Below the pieces are notes generated by a model. It worked only from the letters and a program-made list of their open reading frames with translations, ran no database searches and was not told the origin of the DNA. 64,000 nt of DNA from NCBI GenBank assembly GCA_000818945.1, contig KN805398.1, forward strand, positions 194,016-258,015, in the 5' to 3' direction. Made by a program: the position numbers and the translations under genes. The first letter of the stretch is position 1. Each line of letters opens with the position of its first letter. Positions 19,397-27,935 of this stretch are shown piece after piece. Source of the DNA: Schizochytrium sp. CCTCC M209059. Lineage: Eukaryota; Sar; Bigyra; Thraustochytrida; Thraustochytriidae.

Positions 19397-20764
19397 TTAG
19401 AAGCCAACGCCAGGCATGGGGAAGGGCTTGGCAAAAGCATGGACGTCCTCCTTGAGCTTTTCAAGCTCAGCGTTGTTGTCAAGGCCGGCCTTGAAGGCCT
19501 TGAGGGCCTTGCCATGCTCCTGCTGGATCTTGCCAGCGATCTCGACGGCGCGGTGCAAGAACTCGGCAACCTTTCCGAACTCAGACTCGGTGAAGCCACG
19601 CGTGGTGAGCGCAGGCGTTCCGAGACGGACACCGCCAGGAGAAAGTGCGGACTTGTCTCCGGGCACCGCGTTCTTGTTAAGCGTAATGTGGCAGCGGTCG
19701 CAGAGGGTCTCGATCTTGGAGCCCGTGATCTCCTGGGGACGAAGATCCCAGAGGAGAAGGTGGTTGTCGGTACCGCCGGTGGCGAGCTTGTAACCGTACT
19801 TGCTGAGAGCCGCACCGAGAGCCTGTGCGTTCTTCTTGACCTGGCCAGCGTACTCCTTGAACTCCGGGCTCATGACCTCCTTGAGCTGCGTGGCGATGGC
19901 GCCAATGGCGTTCTCGTGCGGGCCACCCTGAAGACCGGGGAAGACAGCGGCGTCAATCTTGGGGCCAAACTCGCGCTCATCCTTCTTGTAGAAGATCATA
20001 GCCGCGCGCGGGCCACGAAGCGACTTGTGCGTGGTGGTGGTGACAATGTCGGCGTATTCGAACGGGCTGTCGGCCTCCTCGGTGGCGACGAGACCCGAGA
20101 TGTGCGCCATGTCGCAAAGAAGAAGAGCGCCGTTCTCGTTGGCGATCTCGCGGAAGCGCTTGTAGTCCCACTCGCGGGGGTACGCGGAGCCGCCGCAAAT
20201 GATGAGCGCCGGCTTGAAGGTGCGCGCAAGATCGGCGAGGCGGTCAAAGTCGATGAGTCCGGTCTCTGGGTGCACCGTGTAGGGAAGGCTCTCAAAGTAC
20301 GCCGAGGTAGCTGAGATGTTCTTGCGCTCGCCGGTCTTCTTGTCGAGCGTGTAGAAGCCATGCGTAAGGTGGCCACCCGAGGGCAGGTCAAGACCCATGA
20401 TGCGGTCGTGCGGGCGCAGGACGGCGGTGAAGGCGGCAAAGTTGGCTGGCGATCCACTGTACGGCGCCACGTTCACGCCCCACTCCTCCTCGTTAAGCCG
20501 GTACGCCTTGAGTGCGCGCTTCATGCACATGGTCTCGACCTGGTCAATGATCTGGTTGCCACCGTAGTAACGCTTTCCGGGCATGCCCTCGGCATACTTG
20601 TTGGTGAGGCAGCTTCCCAGAGTCTGCATCACCGCGGTCGACGTAAAGTTCTCGCTGGCGATCAGCTCGAGGCCGCCGCGCTGCCGCTCGGCCTCCTGCT
20701 CGAGAAGCGCGAACAGCTCCGGGTCATGTTCCTGGAGCGACTTTTGTCCGGGCAGCTGTGCCAT
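19397..20764 (-). CDS. SHMT: Serine hydroxymethyltransferase
   Basis: 455 residues from the ATG at 20764. The same frame stays open for 75 more codons upstream but contains no ATG, and its Ser/Gln-rich translation comes from CTG/CAG and AAG microsatellites, so I treat it as 5' UTR. It is a fold-type I PLP enzyme: GGLELIASENF near the N-terminus, NKYAEGMPGKRYYGG (55-69), the CDMAHISGL segment (217-225, with the PLP-ring-contacting Asp and His), and the Schiff-base lysine K247 within VTTTTHKSLRGPR. It converts serine and tetrahydrofolate to glycine and methylene-THF. No targeting peptide is present, so a cytosolic location is likely. The length matches eukaryotic cytosolic SHMT. Confidence 0.97.
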   Translation of the reverse strand: MAQLPGQKSLQEHDPELFALLEQEAERQRGGLELIASENFTSTAVMQTLGSCLTNKYAEGMPGKRYYGGNQIIDQVETMCMKRALKAYRLNEEEWGVNVAPYSGSPANFAAFTAVLRPHDRIMGLDLPSGGHLTHGFYTLDKKTGERKNISATSAYFESLPYTVHPETGLIDFDRLADLARTFKPALIICGGSAYPREWDYKRFREIANENGALLLCDMAHISGLVATEEADSPFEYADIVTTTTHKSLRGPRAAMIFYKKDEREFGPKIDAAVFPGLQGGPHENAIGAIATQLKEVMSPEFKEYAGQVKKNAQALGAALSKYGYKLATGGTDNHLLLWDLRPQEITGSKIETLCDRCHITLNKNAVPGDKSALSPGGVRLGTPALTTRGFTESEFGKVAEFLHRAVEIAGKIQQEHGKALKAFKAGLDNNAELEKLKEDVHAFAKPFPMPGVGF

Positions 20765-21885
20765 CTTGCTCGCTGCTTGCTCGCTCGCTGCTTGCTCGCT
20801 GCTGCTGCTGCTGCTGCTGCTTCTACTCTCCTGCCTCGGCTCTGCGATGCGTGCGTCGCCAACCAAGTCGTTGTGAATCTGCCGCTGCCGGTTACCAACG
20901 CCCTCGGAGGAGAGCGAGCAGCCGGCAGAAGAAGATAAAGAAGAGGAAGAAAAAGAAGAAGAAGAAGAACAAAAACCAACCAACAACAATCCAAAAAGAG
21001 AAAAAGAAGTAGAGCTAGCGAGCTAGCTAGCTAAACTTCGTCCAGGAGGCGGTGAGTGAATGGTCACCATACATTGGCTAGCCTGCACCTGCACTGCACG
21101 CGAGCCAGGCCCTACCTGCCTGCAGTGCATTACATCGCGGGTGCTTTCCCGAAACCTTCAATGGTCCGGTGCAGACTCGCTCGATGCCCCCTTCTTTGCC
21201 TCTGCGCGAGCAGCGGGCAGATCCTCAGAGCAGGCCCTCCCTGGGTTACAGTATGGGGCCAGAACGCGCCGCGTAGCCCCCTGCCCATCGGGCGATCAGT
21301 GGCTGTCAGAGAACCAGCGGGCACAAGCGCGGCGAACACCAGCGCGATGGAAGCGGACTCCGAGGCGTCGAGAACCTCCTCGAGGAGAAAAGAAAGATCT
21401 GCAGCAGAGGCTGGCAGCATGGCAGCTGCAGAAGCTAGCTAGCTAGACATGGTCGCGGGAAAGGAAAGGAAAGGAAAGGAAAGGAAAGGAAAGGAAAGGA
21501 AAGGACCGCGATGATGAATGACTCGGAGAGAGGGGAGCTACTGCAGCTGCGAGGGAGAGAGTGTGGCACGATGACCGTTGCTTGTGTTCTGCTTGTTAAT
21601 GCCGCCTGCTGATCGACAGCTTGCACATACCTTCCGTCGAAAAGAAGGGGTCGTGCACACAACATGACGACGATGCCGATGCCGATGCCAATGCCGATGC
21701 TGAAAGTGGCATTGTTTCTCGTTCGTAGTACTTCTCCACACAAGGGGCGGAGGCAGGGGCGGAGGGGCGATTTGTAATAGGGAGGAAAACAAACAAGCTT
21801 TCGCATGCATTATTATCAGAGGCTAAGTCAGATCGATCAAGCCCACCAACACCATCAACATCACCACGACCGCCGATGAAGCGCA
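20765..21885. other. SHMT upstream region with microsatellites
   Basis: 1.1 kb between SHMT and the exostosin-like stop. It has (CTG)n at about 20796-20822, AAG-rich tracts at 20930-20970, GCTA-palindrome runs (GAGCTAGCTAGCTAA) at 21013-21034 and 21431-21447, a (GGAAA)n array at 21458-21503 and a GATGCC repeat at 21667-21702. The SHMT promoter must be here. No gene seen. Confidence 0.55.
21458..21503. repeat. (GGAAA)n pentanucleotide array
   Basis: Nine perfect tandem AAGGA pentamers in the SHMT to exostosin spacer. Confidence 0.9.
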
Positions 21886-23682
21886 TTAACGGCGCGGCGG
21901 CGTGAGCTTTAGCTCCTCAAGAATAGCACTGACCACCCCATAAGCATGCGTCGCACTCGGACGCTGCGCTGTGGTCGCAGTTTCATTCCCAGATGCCACC
22001 AGCGCCTCAACGCGAGGGTCCTCAAAGGCCGGCGGGAACTCGAGCATGGGGAGCAAGTGTCGCAGGGTAGTCTTATGCAAAGCTTTTGCCTGGGGCGCCT
22101 GGGTCATTTTTTCGAGCATGGGGATCTCCACCACGGCTTTGTCAAAACAGCTCGCGCCCGCGGTAATGTAGACAGCCGTCGTCCAGTCAACCTGCATGGC
22201 GAACGGAAGCTCCTCGTTGTCAAAGAGCAAAATTGGGATACAGCCTGCGCGGATCGCGTCGTAGAGCGTAGCCATCCCAATCGCGTCCGTTGTATCGACC
22301 TCGCGGTTCGTGACGAAGCAGTGCTCGGCACGCTCCATGAGGAGGGCATTCTGCTTGCGGTCATCCATGAGGCCAAAAGCGTGCGCGTGGCCTGTAATGC
22401 GCGCTCTCGACATGACGATTTGATGCTGCATAATACGCAATGATTTGACCGCGGCCGCATCGCCAATCACTTCATCGAAAAAGTACTGAATGCTGCGTTC
22501 TGTCTGGGTGAACGCTTCTTTCGACAGAAACGGATTCGCCACGAGCGGAATGCGGAGAATGTTCTTCATAAAGGCTTCCGCGCCCAGCGTCTTTTTCCAA
22601 ATCTTCTTTTTGAGATTCTTTCGCAGAGTCTTGTCAAGGAGCGTCGTGGAGCCTGTCAACATGCGCACATGGCCATGCACGAGACGCTCCGTGACTTCTG
22701 GAGAGATTGAGGTTCTCAACCCTTGTTCGCCGAGCGACCGAGAGTGAATCATAGCAAACTGATTTCGTGTGGTCCCGTTGGACCACTGAGGCAACCCGTC
22801 GAGAACATCCATGGCCGCCAGCTGCCGATCGGCGTGCGACACGAGGCCGTCCTCGAGCCACGGGCAAATGTCCAGGATGATATCCGTGTCGGGAAGTTCA
22901 AAGGATACATAGGGTAGGTAGCCAAGCACAATATAAGAGGCCTCTGCAATGTCGTGCACGCGGTCCGGATGCTGCCTAAAACCTTCCAAGAGGGCAATGT
23001 CGGTCAGCGCGAAGCGTAGGTGCTCATGGTCTTGTACGTGCGATTGCAGCAAGATATCTGCCACATTGATGTCTCGGGTACCGTCTGCTGGCAGTGGCGC
23101 ATCGATCGAGGTCAAGAGGCATTTGACCACGAGGTCCGTGTTGAGCGCCTTCTCGTCTTCAAAAATAAAGAATTTTTGAGTATTCGACGGAGGCGTTTGT
23201 CTCGAGAGCGACCCTCGTCTGACATCCGACATTTTCACCCAGAGCGGGAGCGTCAGATCCCGCGAGCGAATACAAGTCGGTTGCGGGGGTGGGGTTGGCA
23301 CAGGTGTTTCTTTCCTTGTAGGCACATGTCCCTGCGCTCCCTGCTCCTGGTATTGCGTCGATGATGAAGCTGCTTTCGTTTTCTTGTAGTCTCCCGGTGT
23401 CGAATCAAGTATTGATGGCGTTGGAGATGAGGCTGCGCCGCCAACATTTGGTATGGAAGGAGTGGAAGGGAGGAAATAATCCATGGCGGTCACAAAGACG
23501 AAGCCAGCAAGAATGCCTGCAAGGCTGAGTTTGATGAACTCGCGGATGCTCATACCAGAGTCTGAAGACGCTTCGCGTCCGAGAGAGTTTCCCGCATTTT
23601 GGTTGGCAGACCTTCCGCTGCGCAAGCCTTCGAGCTCCTCCTCATCAGCCCCTTCACGTCTCCCACGCCGAGGATTGAGCAT
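21886..23682 (-). CDS. Exostosin-like (GT47) glycosyltransferase
   Basis: A 598-residue type II membrane protein. The cytosolic N-terminus is basic/acidic (about 1-47), a single transmembrane anchor follows (about 50-68, FIKLSLAGILAGFVFVTAMD), then a Ser/Thr/Pro stem. The luminal part has the exostosin GT47 signature near the C-terminus: ATLYDAIRAGCIPILLFDNEELPF followed by AVYITA, the donor-binding region of EXT-type and plant GT47 enzymes, preceded by a segment (RAEHCFVTNREV) resembling the family's 'S.FCL.P.G' region. Sugar specificity cannot be assigned. A 122-bp tandem duplication lies 280 bp upstream of its start. Confidence 0.8.
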   Translation of the reverse strand: MLNPRRGRREGADEEELEGLRSGRSANQNAGNSLGREASSDSGMSIREFIKLSLAGILAGFVFVTAMDYFLPSTPSIPNVGGAASSPTPSILDSTPGDYKKTKAASSSTQYQEQGAQGHVPTRKETPVPTPPPQPTCIRSRDLTLPLWVKMSDVRRGSLSRQTPPSNTQKFFIFEDEKALNTDLVVKCLLTSIDAPLPADGTRDINVADILLQSHVQDHEHLRFALTDIALLEGFRQHPDRVHDIAEASYIVLGYLPYVSFELPDTDIILDICPWLEDGLVSHADRQLAAMDVLDGLPQWSNGTTRNQFAMIHSRSLGEQGLRTSISPEVTERLVHGHVRMLTGSTTLLDKTLRKNLKKKIWKKTLGAEAFMKNILRIPLVANPFLSKEAFTQTERSIQYFFDEVIGDAAAVKSLRIMQHQIVMSRARITGHAHAFGLMDDRKQNALLMERAEHCFVTNREVDTTDAIGMATLYDAIRAGCIPILLFDNEELPFAMQVDWTTAVYITAGASCFDKAVVEIPMLEKMTQAPQAKALHKTTLRHLLPMLEFPPAFEDPRVEALVASGNETATTAQRPSATHAYGVVSAILEELKLTPPRR

Positions 23683-23963
23683 GGTTCACTTTTTGTAGAG
23701 CAACCGATCTTGAAGCAAAATCTTTCCTCTCGATTCGAGTTTTGCTCCCCGCAAAAGGCAGATCGATCCGCTACCTCCTACGATGAATCTGGCCGAAAGC
23801 AGACGAACACCAGTGAGGTAGTCCTGTCTGCCGCAATCTTCTTCGCCTTCTGTGCCGCTGGTCCTCGGATGAGTGCTCGGTCAGTCGGTCAGTTGGTCGG
23901 CGCCGTGCTTGAAGTGACGGACGGCCGGATGCTCTTCTCCGGCTCCTGCGATGGGGCGATAGG

Positions 23964-24207
23964 TTGACAGCTTCTCCGCAGTCCGCGAGGCAGCTCCTAC
24001 GTAACCGCGCGACCGAGGTCACGGCGTCCCCCTTTTAAGCTATCGGCGGCTCGCCCGCCTGTCCCGCCCCCACTCGCTTGCGATTTTGACAGCTTCTCCG
24101 CAGTCCGCGAGGCAGCTCCTACGTAACCGCGCGACCGAGGTCACGGCGTCCCCCTTTTAAGCTATCGGCGGCTCGCCCGCCTGTCCCGCCCCAACTCGCT
24201 TGCGATT
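23964..24207. repeat. 122-bp tandem direct duplication
   Basis: Unit 1 is 23964-24085 and unit 2 is 24086-24207, each starting TTGACAGCTTCTCCGCAGTC and ending ACTCGCTTGCGATT. I find one mismatch (CCCCCACTCG against CCCCAACTCG). The unit holds CCCTTTTAAGC and two GC-box-like stretches (CTGTCCCGCCCC; GGTCACGGCG). Confidence 0.95.
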
Positions 24208-24570
24208 GCAGTTCAGATGCGACGGTGGTGACGATGGTGATGCTGGAATAGCCGACTCGACTATACGCGAAAAGAAAAGAGAAGAAAAGAAGCTTGAAAG
24301 GGGGGGAAATAGAACGGATGAATGAATAAATAAATATGAGAGGGAGAAAGACGGTTATGCTCCAGGGAAGTTCGGAGATCTCCTGGGCATCATCTTCTTC
24401 TCTTGCACCCAATTTTTCAGCGAGAGGCGGCCCGGTGGGAGATCGAGCTTGGCCGACAGCTAGCTCGCAGTCTATGCGAGCATTCCAACATGCGTTTTTC
24501 ACGATCGACTCGAGCGAGCCCCTACAAGGCTCGTAGCCGTGCTGCAGGTGTCACTCTTGAAGAGCAAGCA

Positions 24571-24660
24571 CAACAGCAGCAGCAGCAGCAGCAGCAGCAG
24601 TAGGAGCAGCAGCAGTAGGAGCAGCAGGAGCAGTAGCAGCAGGAGCAGCAGGCAGCAGCA
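24571..24660. repeat. Interrupted (CAG)n / (GAGCAG)n array
   Basis: Triplet array AGCAGCAG interrupted by TAGGAG units, downstream of the p24 stop. It is non-coding here because all frames are broken or have no start. Confidence 0.85.
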
Positions 24661-24746
24661 AAAGTCGCCCGAAGCACGGCATTTTTGCTCTTTGACAGAC
24701 AGGCAAAAGGCCAAAAAGGGAGCGAAAATTAGTAATGTTAACAGGC

Positions 24747-25559
24747 TCAAACCCAGGCGCGCTGGTTGATGAGACGCTGCACATAGAACACCTGGGCCAG
24801 CGTGATCCCGAGCATAATGGTGCTCTCGACAATGGTGTAAAAGGAGACCTTGAACTCAATTGAGTCCTCAGTGAGCATGTGTCTACGCACGCGAGAAACG
24901 ATAAAGTTCTGCTCTGCGACAAGATCGTTCAAATCGTGATGCGCGGCACGAATAGCCTCTTCAAGAGGTGTAATTTCAGTCCCCTTGGCAACCTCGCGCT
25001 TTCGCACGCCCACGTGAAGCGCAAAGGTGACGTGCTTCTTTTGTCCTGAAGGATTTGAAAAACAGAACTTGTACTCGCGTGCTTCACGCACAATTGTCGA
25101 AAAGGTACCTTCGGTCTTGCCCGTCTGCTCGTGCAAGACCTTTTCTTGGCCGCCATGGGCGTCGCCCTTGCGCCCTGTGTGCGCGACGCGCACGTTAACC
25201 TTTTGCGAGTTCCCGCTCGCAACAAAGTATGCCATGCGCACGCGGATGGGAACAGTGGTGATTTCTTCGTAAAAGCACTCCTCGTATCTTTCGAGCGGAA
25301 AGGTAAAGACATGACTTGGGCTGAAGTCATCCATGTGAAAATTTGACTCCAGGTCTTCATCGTCATACTCGTCCTCCGTGCCCTCTTCGTCGTCCTCATC
25401 CAGCTCCTCTGGCGCCACCTTGAGGTCCAGATACTCGTCGTCCGCGGCGGCCGCTGTGGCGAGGCCATCGTCCGCGGCGCCATCGTCCGCGGCGTGGACG
25501 CCGAGCGCCGCGGCGCACGCTAAGGCCGCCAGCGCCCAGGACACGCGCCGCACCCGCAT
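24747..25559 (-). CDS. p24/TMED family (emp24/gp25L) cargo receptor
   Basis: 270 residues from the ATG at 25559; the frame upstream begins only with GTG. A signal peptide (MRVRRVSWALAALACAAALG, about residues 1-23) leads into an unusually long acidic stretch (about 30-75, EELDEDDEEGTEDEYDDEDLE). The GOLD domain follows (about 80-190) with its paired cysteines (ECFYEE and YKFCFSN), then a membrane-proximal coiled coil, then one transmembrane helix (about 240-260). The short cytosolic tail FYVQRLINQRAWV has an aromatic/hydrophobic pattern and ends in WV, similar to the terminal hydrophobic pair used for COPII export; a KK retrieval signal is absent. p24 proteins cycle between ER and Golgi and select GPI-anchored and other cargo. 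The acidic insertion before GOLD is atypical. Confidence 0.88.
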   Translation of the reverse strand: MRVRRVSWALAALACAAALGVHAADDGAADDGLATAAAADDEYLDLKVAPEELDEDDEEGTEDEYDDEDLESNFHMDDFSPSHVFTFPLERYEECFYEEITTVPIRVRMAYFVASGNSQKVNVRVAHTGRKGDAHGGQEKVLHEQTGKTEGTFSTIVREAREYKFCFSNPSGQKKHVTFALHVGVRKREVAKGTEITPLEEAIRAAHHDLNDLVAEQNFIVSRVRRHMLTEDSIEFKVSFYTIVESTIMLGITLAQVFYVQRLINQRAWV

Positions 25560-26423
25560 CCTCGTCCCCGTGCGCGCACGTGCGCGAGCCACCGCCGCCG
25601 CCGCTGCCGCCGACTCCGAGGGTCGAGATGCCGTTTTGCTTTGCCCAAACTGTTTGTTTGTTTTTGTTTGTTTTGTTGCCGCGGCTCATCGATCGATCAA
25701 CGTGCTCTAAAGCGAGGCCGCGTAGGCAACGCGCGATCGACCTCTTTCCCTGAGCGTGACATGAGCGGTCGAAGCCTGGCAGCGTAGCCACGAGGGCCGC
25801 TACGCACGATCCCGAGGGCACTCGGCGGCGGCATGAAAAACAAGTGCCGGCATGGCAGCGCCGTTCACGTTTTGGGCGTAGCGGCGGGGCCCGTCCGGTC
25901 CCGATCCTTGCTGGCGGGTAGGGTTCGCAAAAGCTGCACAAAATCACACTCGAGCTGGAGGCTCGACGAGCTCCATGTTTACCGATGTCATACCGCCTGC
26001 TCATGTCAATCACATCGACGCGCGACTCGGCATGGCGGCATTCTCCGCGCGCTCATTTCATTCTGGGACCAAGATTTCCTTCCCTCACACGCAGTAGTAT
26101 ATACTATCATCGTCGCCCCGGCCTTGCGTTTTGCGCACCGTGCAAGCTTTCCCAAGCCGAGCGCCCCAACGCGAACGAATGGTGGTAAACGTAGTATATA
26201 CCACGTGCTGTTGTATTCCACATATCGTACTCGCCCAGGTCCGCCGCCATGATCTTGTCTAGCGGACTGACAGCTCGAGATCCACGCCCGCCGCATCCAT
26301 CAATCATTCCCTCGAATCCCATTCTCCTTGTGCCGCATTTTCGCTGGGGAGCAAACCCAGAACGCAAGGCACAGAAAAACACGAGAAGGCAAAGCCGCGG
26401 CCGTGAAGCGTGAGCGAGGAAAG
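25560..26423. promoter_or_regulatory. Divergent promoter region, p24 / SCP2-thiolase
   Basis: 864 bases between divergent starts. It contains two copies of a TATA-like element: the perfect palindrome TAGTATATACTA at 26095-26106 and GTAGTATATACCACGTG at 26191-26207. The second runs into an E-box/G-box core CACGTG (26202-26207), about 217 bp before the thiolase ATG. Function as promoter elements is inference. No gene seen. Confidence 0.45.
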
Positions 26424-27719
26424 ATGGTGGCCAAGAAGAACCCGGGCCGGCGCGTATTTGTGGTGGGCGTGGGCATGACGCCGTTCACCAAGCCGAAGAA
26501 GGACCCAAAGGAGGGACCCTTCTTCACAACTCTGGGCGTGGAGGCTGTGGAGCGCGCGCTGGAAGACGCCTGTATCAAGGACGAGCGCTCGCTCGTTGAA
26601 AGCGCCTGCGTAGGCTCCATGTTCACGCTCGGCGCCGGACAGCGTGTGCTGTACGATTGCGGGCTCTACAACATCCCTACCTTTAATGTGAACAATGCCT
26701 GCGCGACGGGGTCCAATGCGCTGGCGATCGCACGCCAAAACGTAGCCAGTGGCATGGCTGACTGCGCTCTCGCACTTGGCGTCGAGGTCATGCGCCCCGG
26801 CTCGCTCGGCGGCGGCGAGGCGAACGGGCCGACCAGCCTAGACCACCACTACAAGGTTCTCAACGACAACTATGGACTCACAAAGGATCCTCCCATGGCG
26901 CAATTTTTCGGTCGTGCCGGCGAAGAGCACATGAAGCTTTATGGTACCAAACCTGAACATTTTGCCATGATTGGCGAAAAGAACCACCGTCACAGCCGCA
27001 ACAACCCTTACTCGCAATTTCGTGACGTCTACTCGCTGGAGCAGATTCAGAGCTCCCCCAAGGTTTGTGGCCCACTCACAAAGCTGCAATGCTCGCCAAC
27101 GTCCAACGGTGCTGCTTGCGCCATTCTTGCCTCCGAAGACTTTGTCATCAAGCATGGGCTCCAGGGACAGGCCATTGAGCTTGTGGCACAAAGCGTGCAC
27201 TCGGACAGCCCGGAGGTCTTCAAGTCGGCCGAGGGCAAGGCCCTCATTGAGGCTGTTGGAAAGACCATGGCCCAAAAGGCGGCCCAAGACGCATACGCCG
27301 AGGCCGGTCTCACCCCAGACGATGTCAACGTCGTTGAACTTCACGATTGCTTCTCGTGCAACGAGCTCATCACCTATGAGTCCCTCGGGCTCGCTAAGGA
27401 GGGTGAGGGTGGCAAGCTTATTGAAAGTGGTAATGCCACCTTTGGAGGCAAGTACGTCATTAACCCGAGTGGTGGTCTCATTTCCAAGGGACACCCTCTT
27501 GGTGCTACGGGCGTGGCTCAGTGTGCCGAGCTCTGCTGGCAGCTTCGCGGCGAGTGCGGCCCGAGACAGGTCCCTGGCGCCAAGGTTGGTCTTCAGCACA
27601 ACCTCGGGCTCGGCGGTCTTGTTGTCATTGGCCTTTACCGCAAGCCTGAAGAATGGGTTTCGATTCCTCCTAAGCGCAAGCAATCTCTTGCCTGCGGCGC
27701 AGAGTCCTCCAAGCTCTAA
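26424..27719 (+). CDS. Peroxisomal SCP2-type thiolase (sterol carrier protein X thiolase domain)
   Basis: 431 residues from the ATG at 26424; the frame upstream begins only with TTG. It has the SCP2-thiolase pattern: NVNNACATGSNAL with the nucleophilic cysteine C93, HDCFSCNEL (307-315) with the catalytic His of this subfamily, and the C-terminal GGLISKGHPLGATG (350-363). The protein ends in SKL (429-431), a perfect type 1 peroxisomal targeting signal. It should cleave 3-oxoacyl-CoA, including branched-chain substrates, in peroxisomal beta-oxidation. Animal SCPx is a fusion with a C-terminal SCP2 lipid-transfer domain; here the thiolase stands alone and carries its own PTS1. Confidence 0.95.
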   Translation: MVAKKNPGRRVFVVGVGMTPFTKPKKDPKEGPFFTTLGVEAVERALEDACIKDERSLVESACVGSMFTLGAGQRVLYDCGLYNIPTFNVNNACATGSNALAIARQNVASGMADCALALGVEVMRPGSLGGGEANGPTSLDHHYKVLNDNYGLTKDPPMAQFFGRAGEEHMKLYGTKPEHFAMIGEKNHRHSRNNPYSQFRDVYSLEQIQSSPKVCGPLTKLQCSPTSNGAACAILASEDFVIKHGLQGQAIELVAQSVHSDSPEVFKSAEGKALIEAVGKTMAQKAAQDAYAEAGLTPDDVNVVELHDCFSCNELITYESLGLAKEGEGGKLIESGNATFGGKYVINPSGGLISKGHPLGATGVAQCAELCWQLRGECGPRQVPGAKVGLQHNLGLGGLVVIGLYRKPEEWVSIPPKRKQSLACGAESSKL

Positions 27720-27935
27720 AAGAATTCTCTTGTAAATGACAAGACATTTTTGTACGCAAACCTTCTATCTGAGTCTGGGGGCATCTGGATTTGTTACTTT
27801 CTAGCAAGAAGTCGCGTGAAATGCTTTGGAATAAATTGCAACGTTTGCTTCTTCATTTTGTGTTCGTTCCCCTTGCATCCTAGCCAAGAAGAAAAGAAAA
27901 AAAAAAGTTGAAATGTTGCAAATTTTAGCTGTGTT

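Larger units (their letters stand above)
23683..24746. other. Intergenic region with promoter-proximal duplication
   Basis: 1.06 kb between the p24 stop and the exostosin start, both on the minus strand. It contains the 122-bp tandem duplication at 23964-24207 and CAG-type repeats at 24571-24660. No gene seen. Confidence 0.6.

Noticed and set aside
20765..20989. 75-codon N-terminal extension of SHMT (possible transit peptide)
   Set aside because: The extension has no ATG and is Ser/Gln-rich from microsatellites, without the basic amphipathic character of a mitochondrial presequence.
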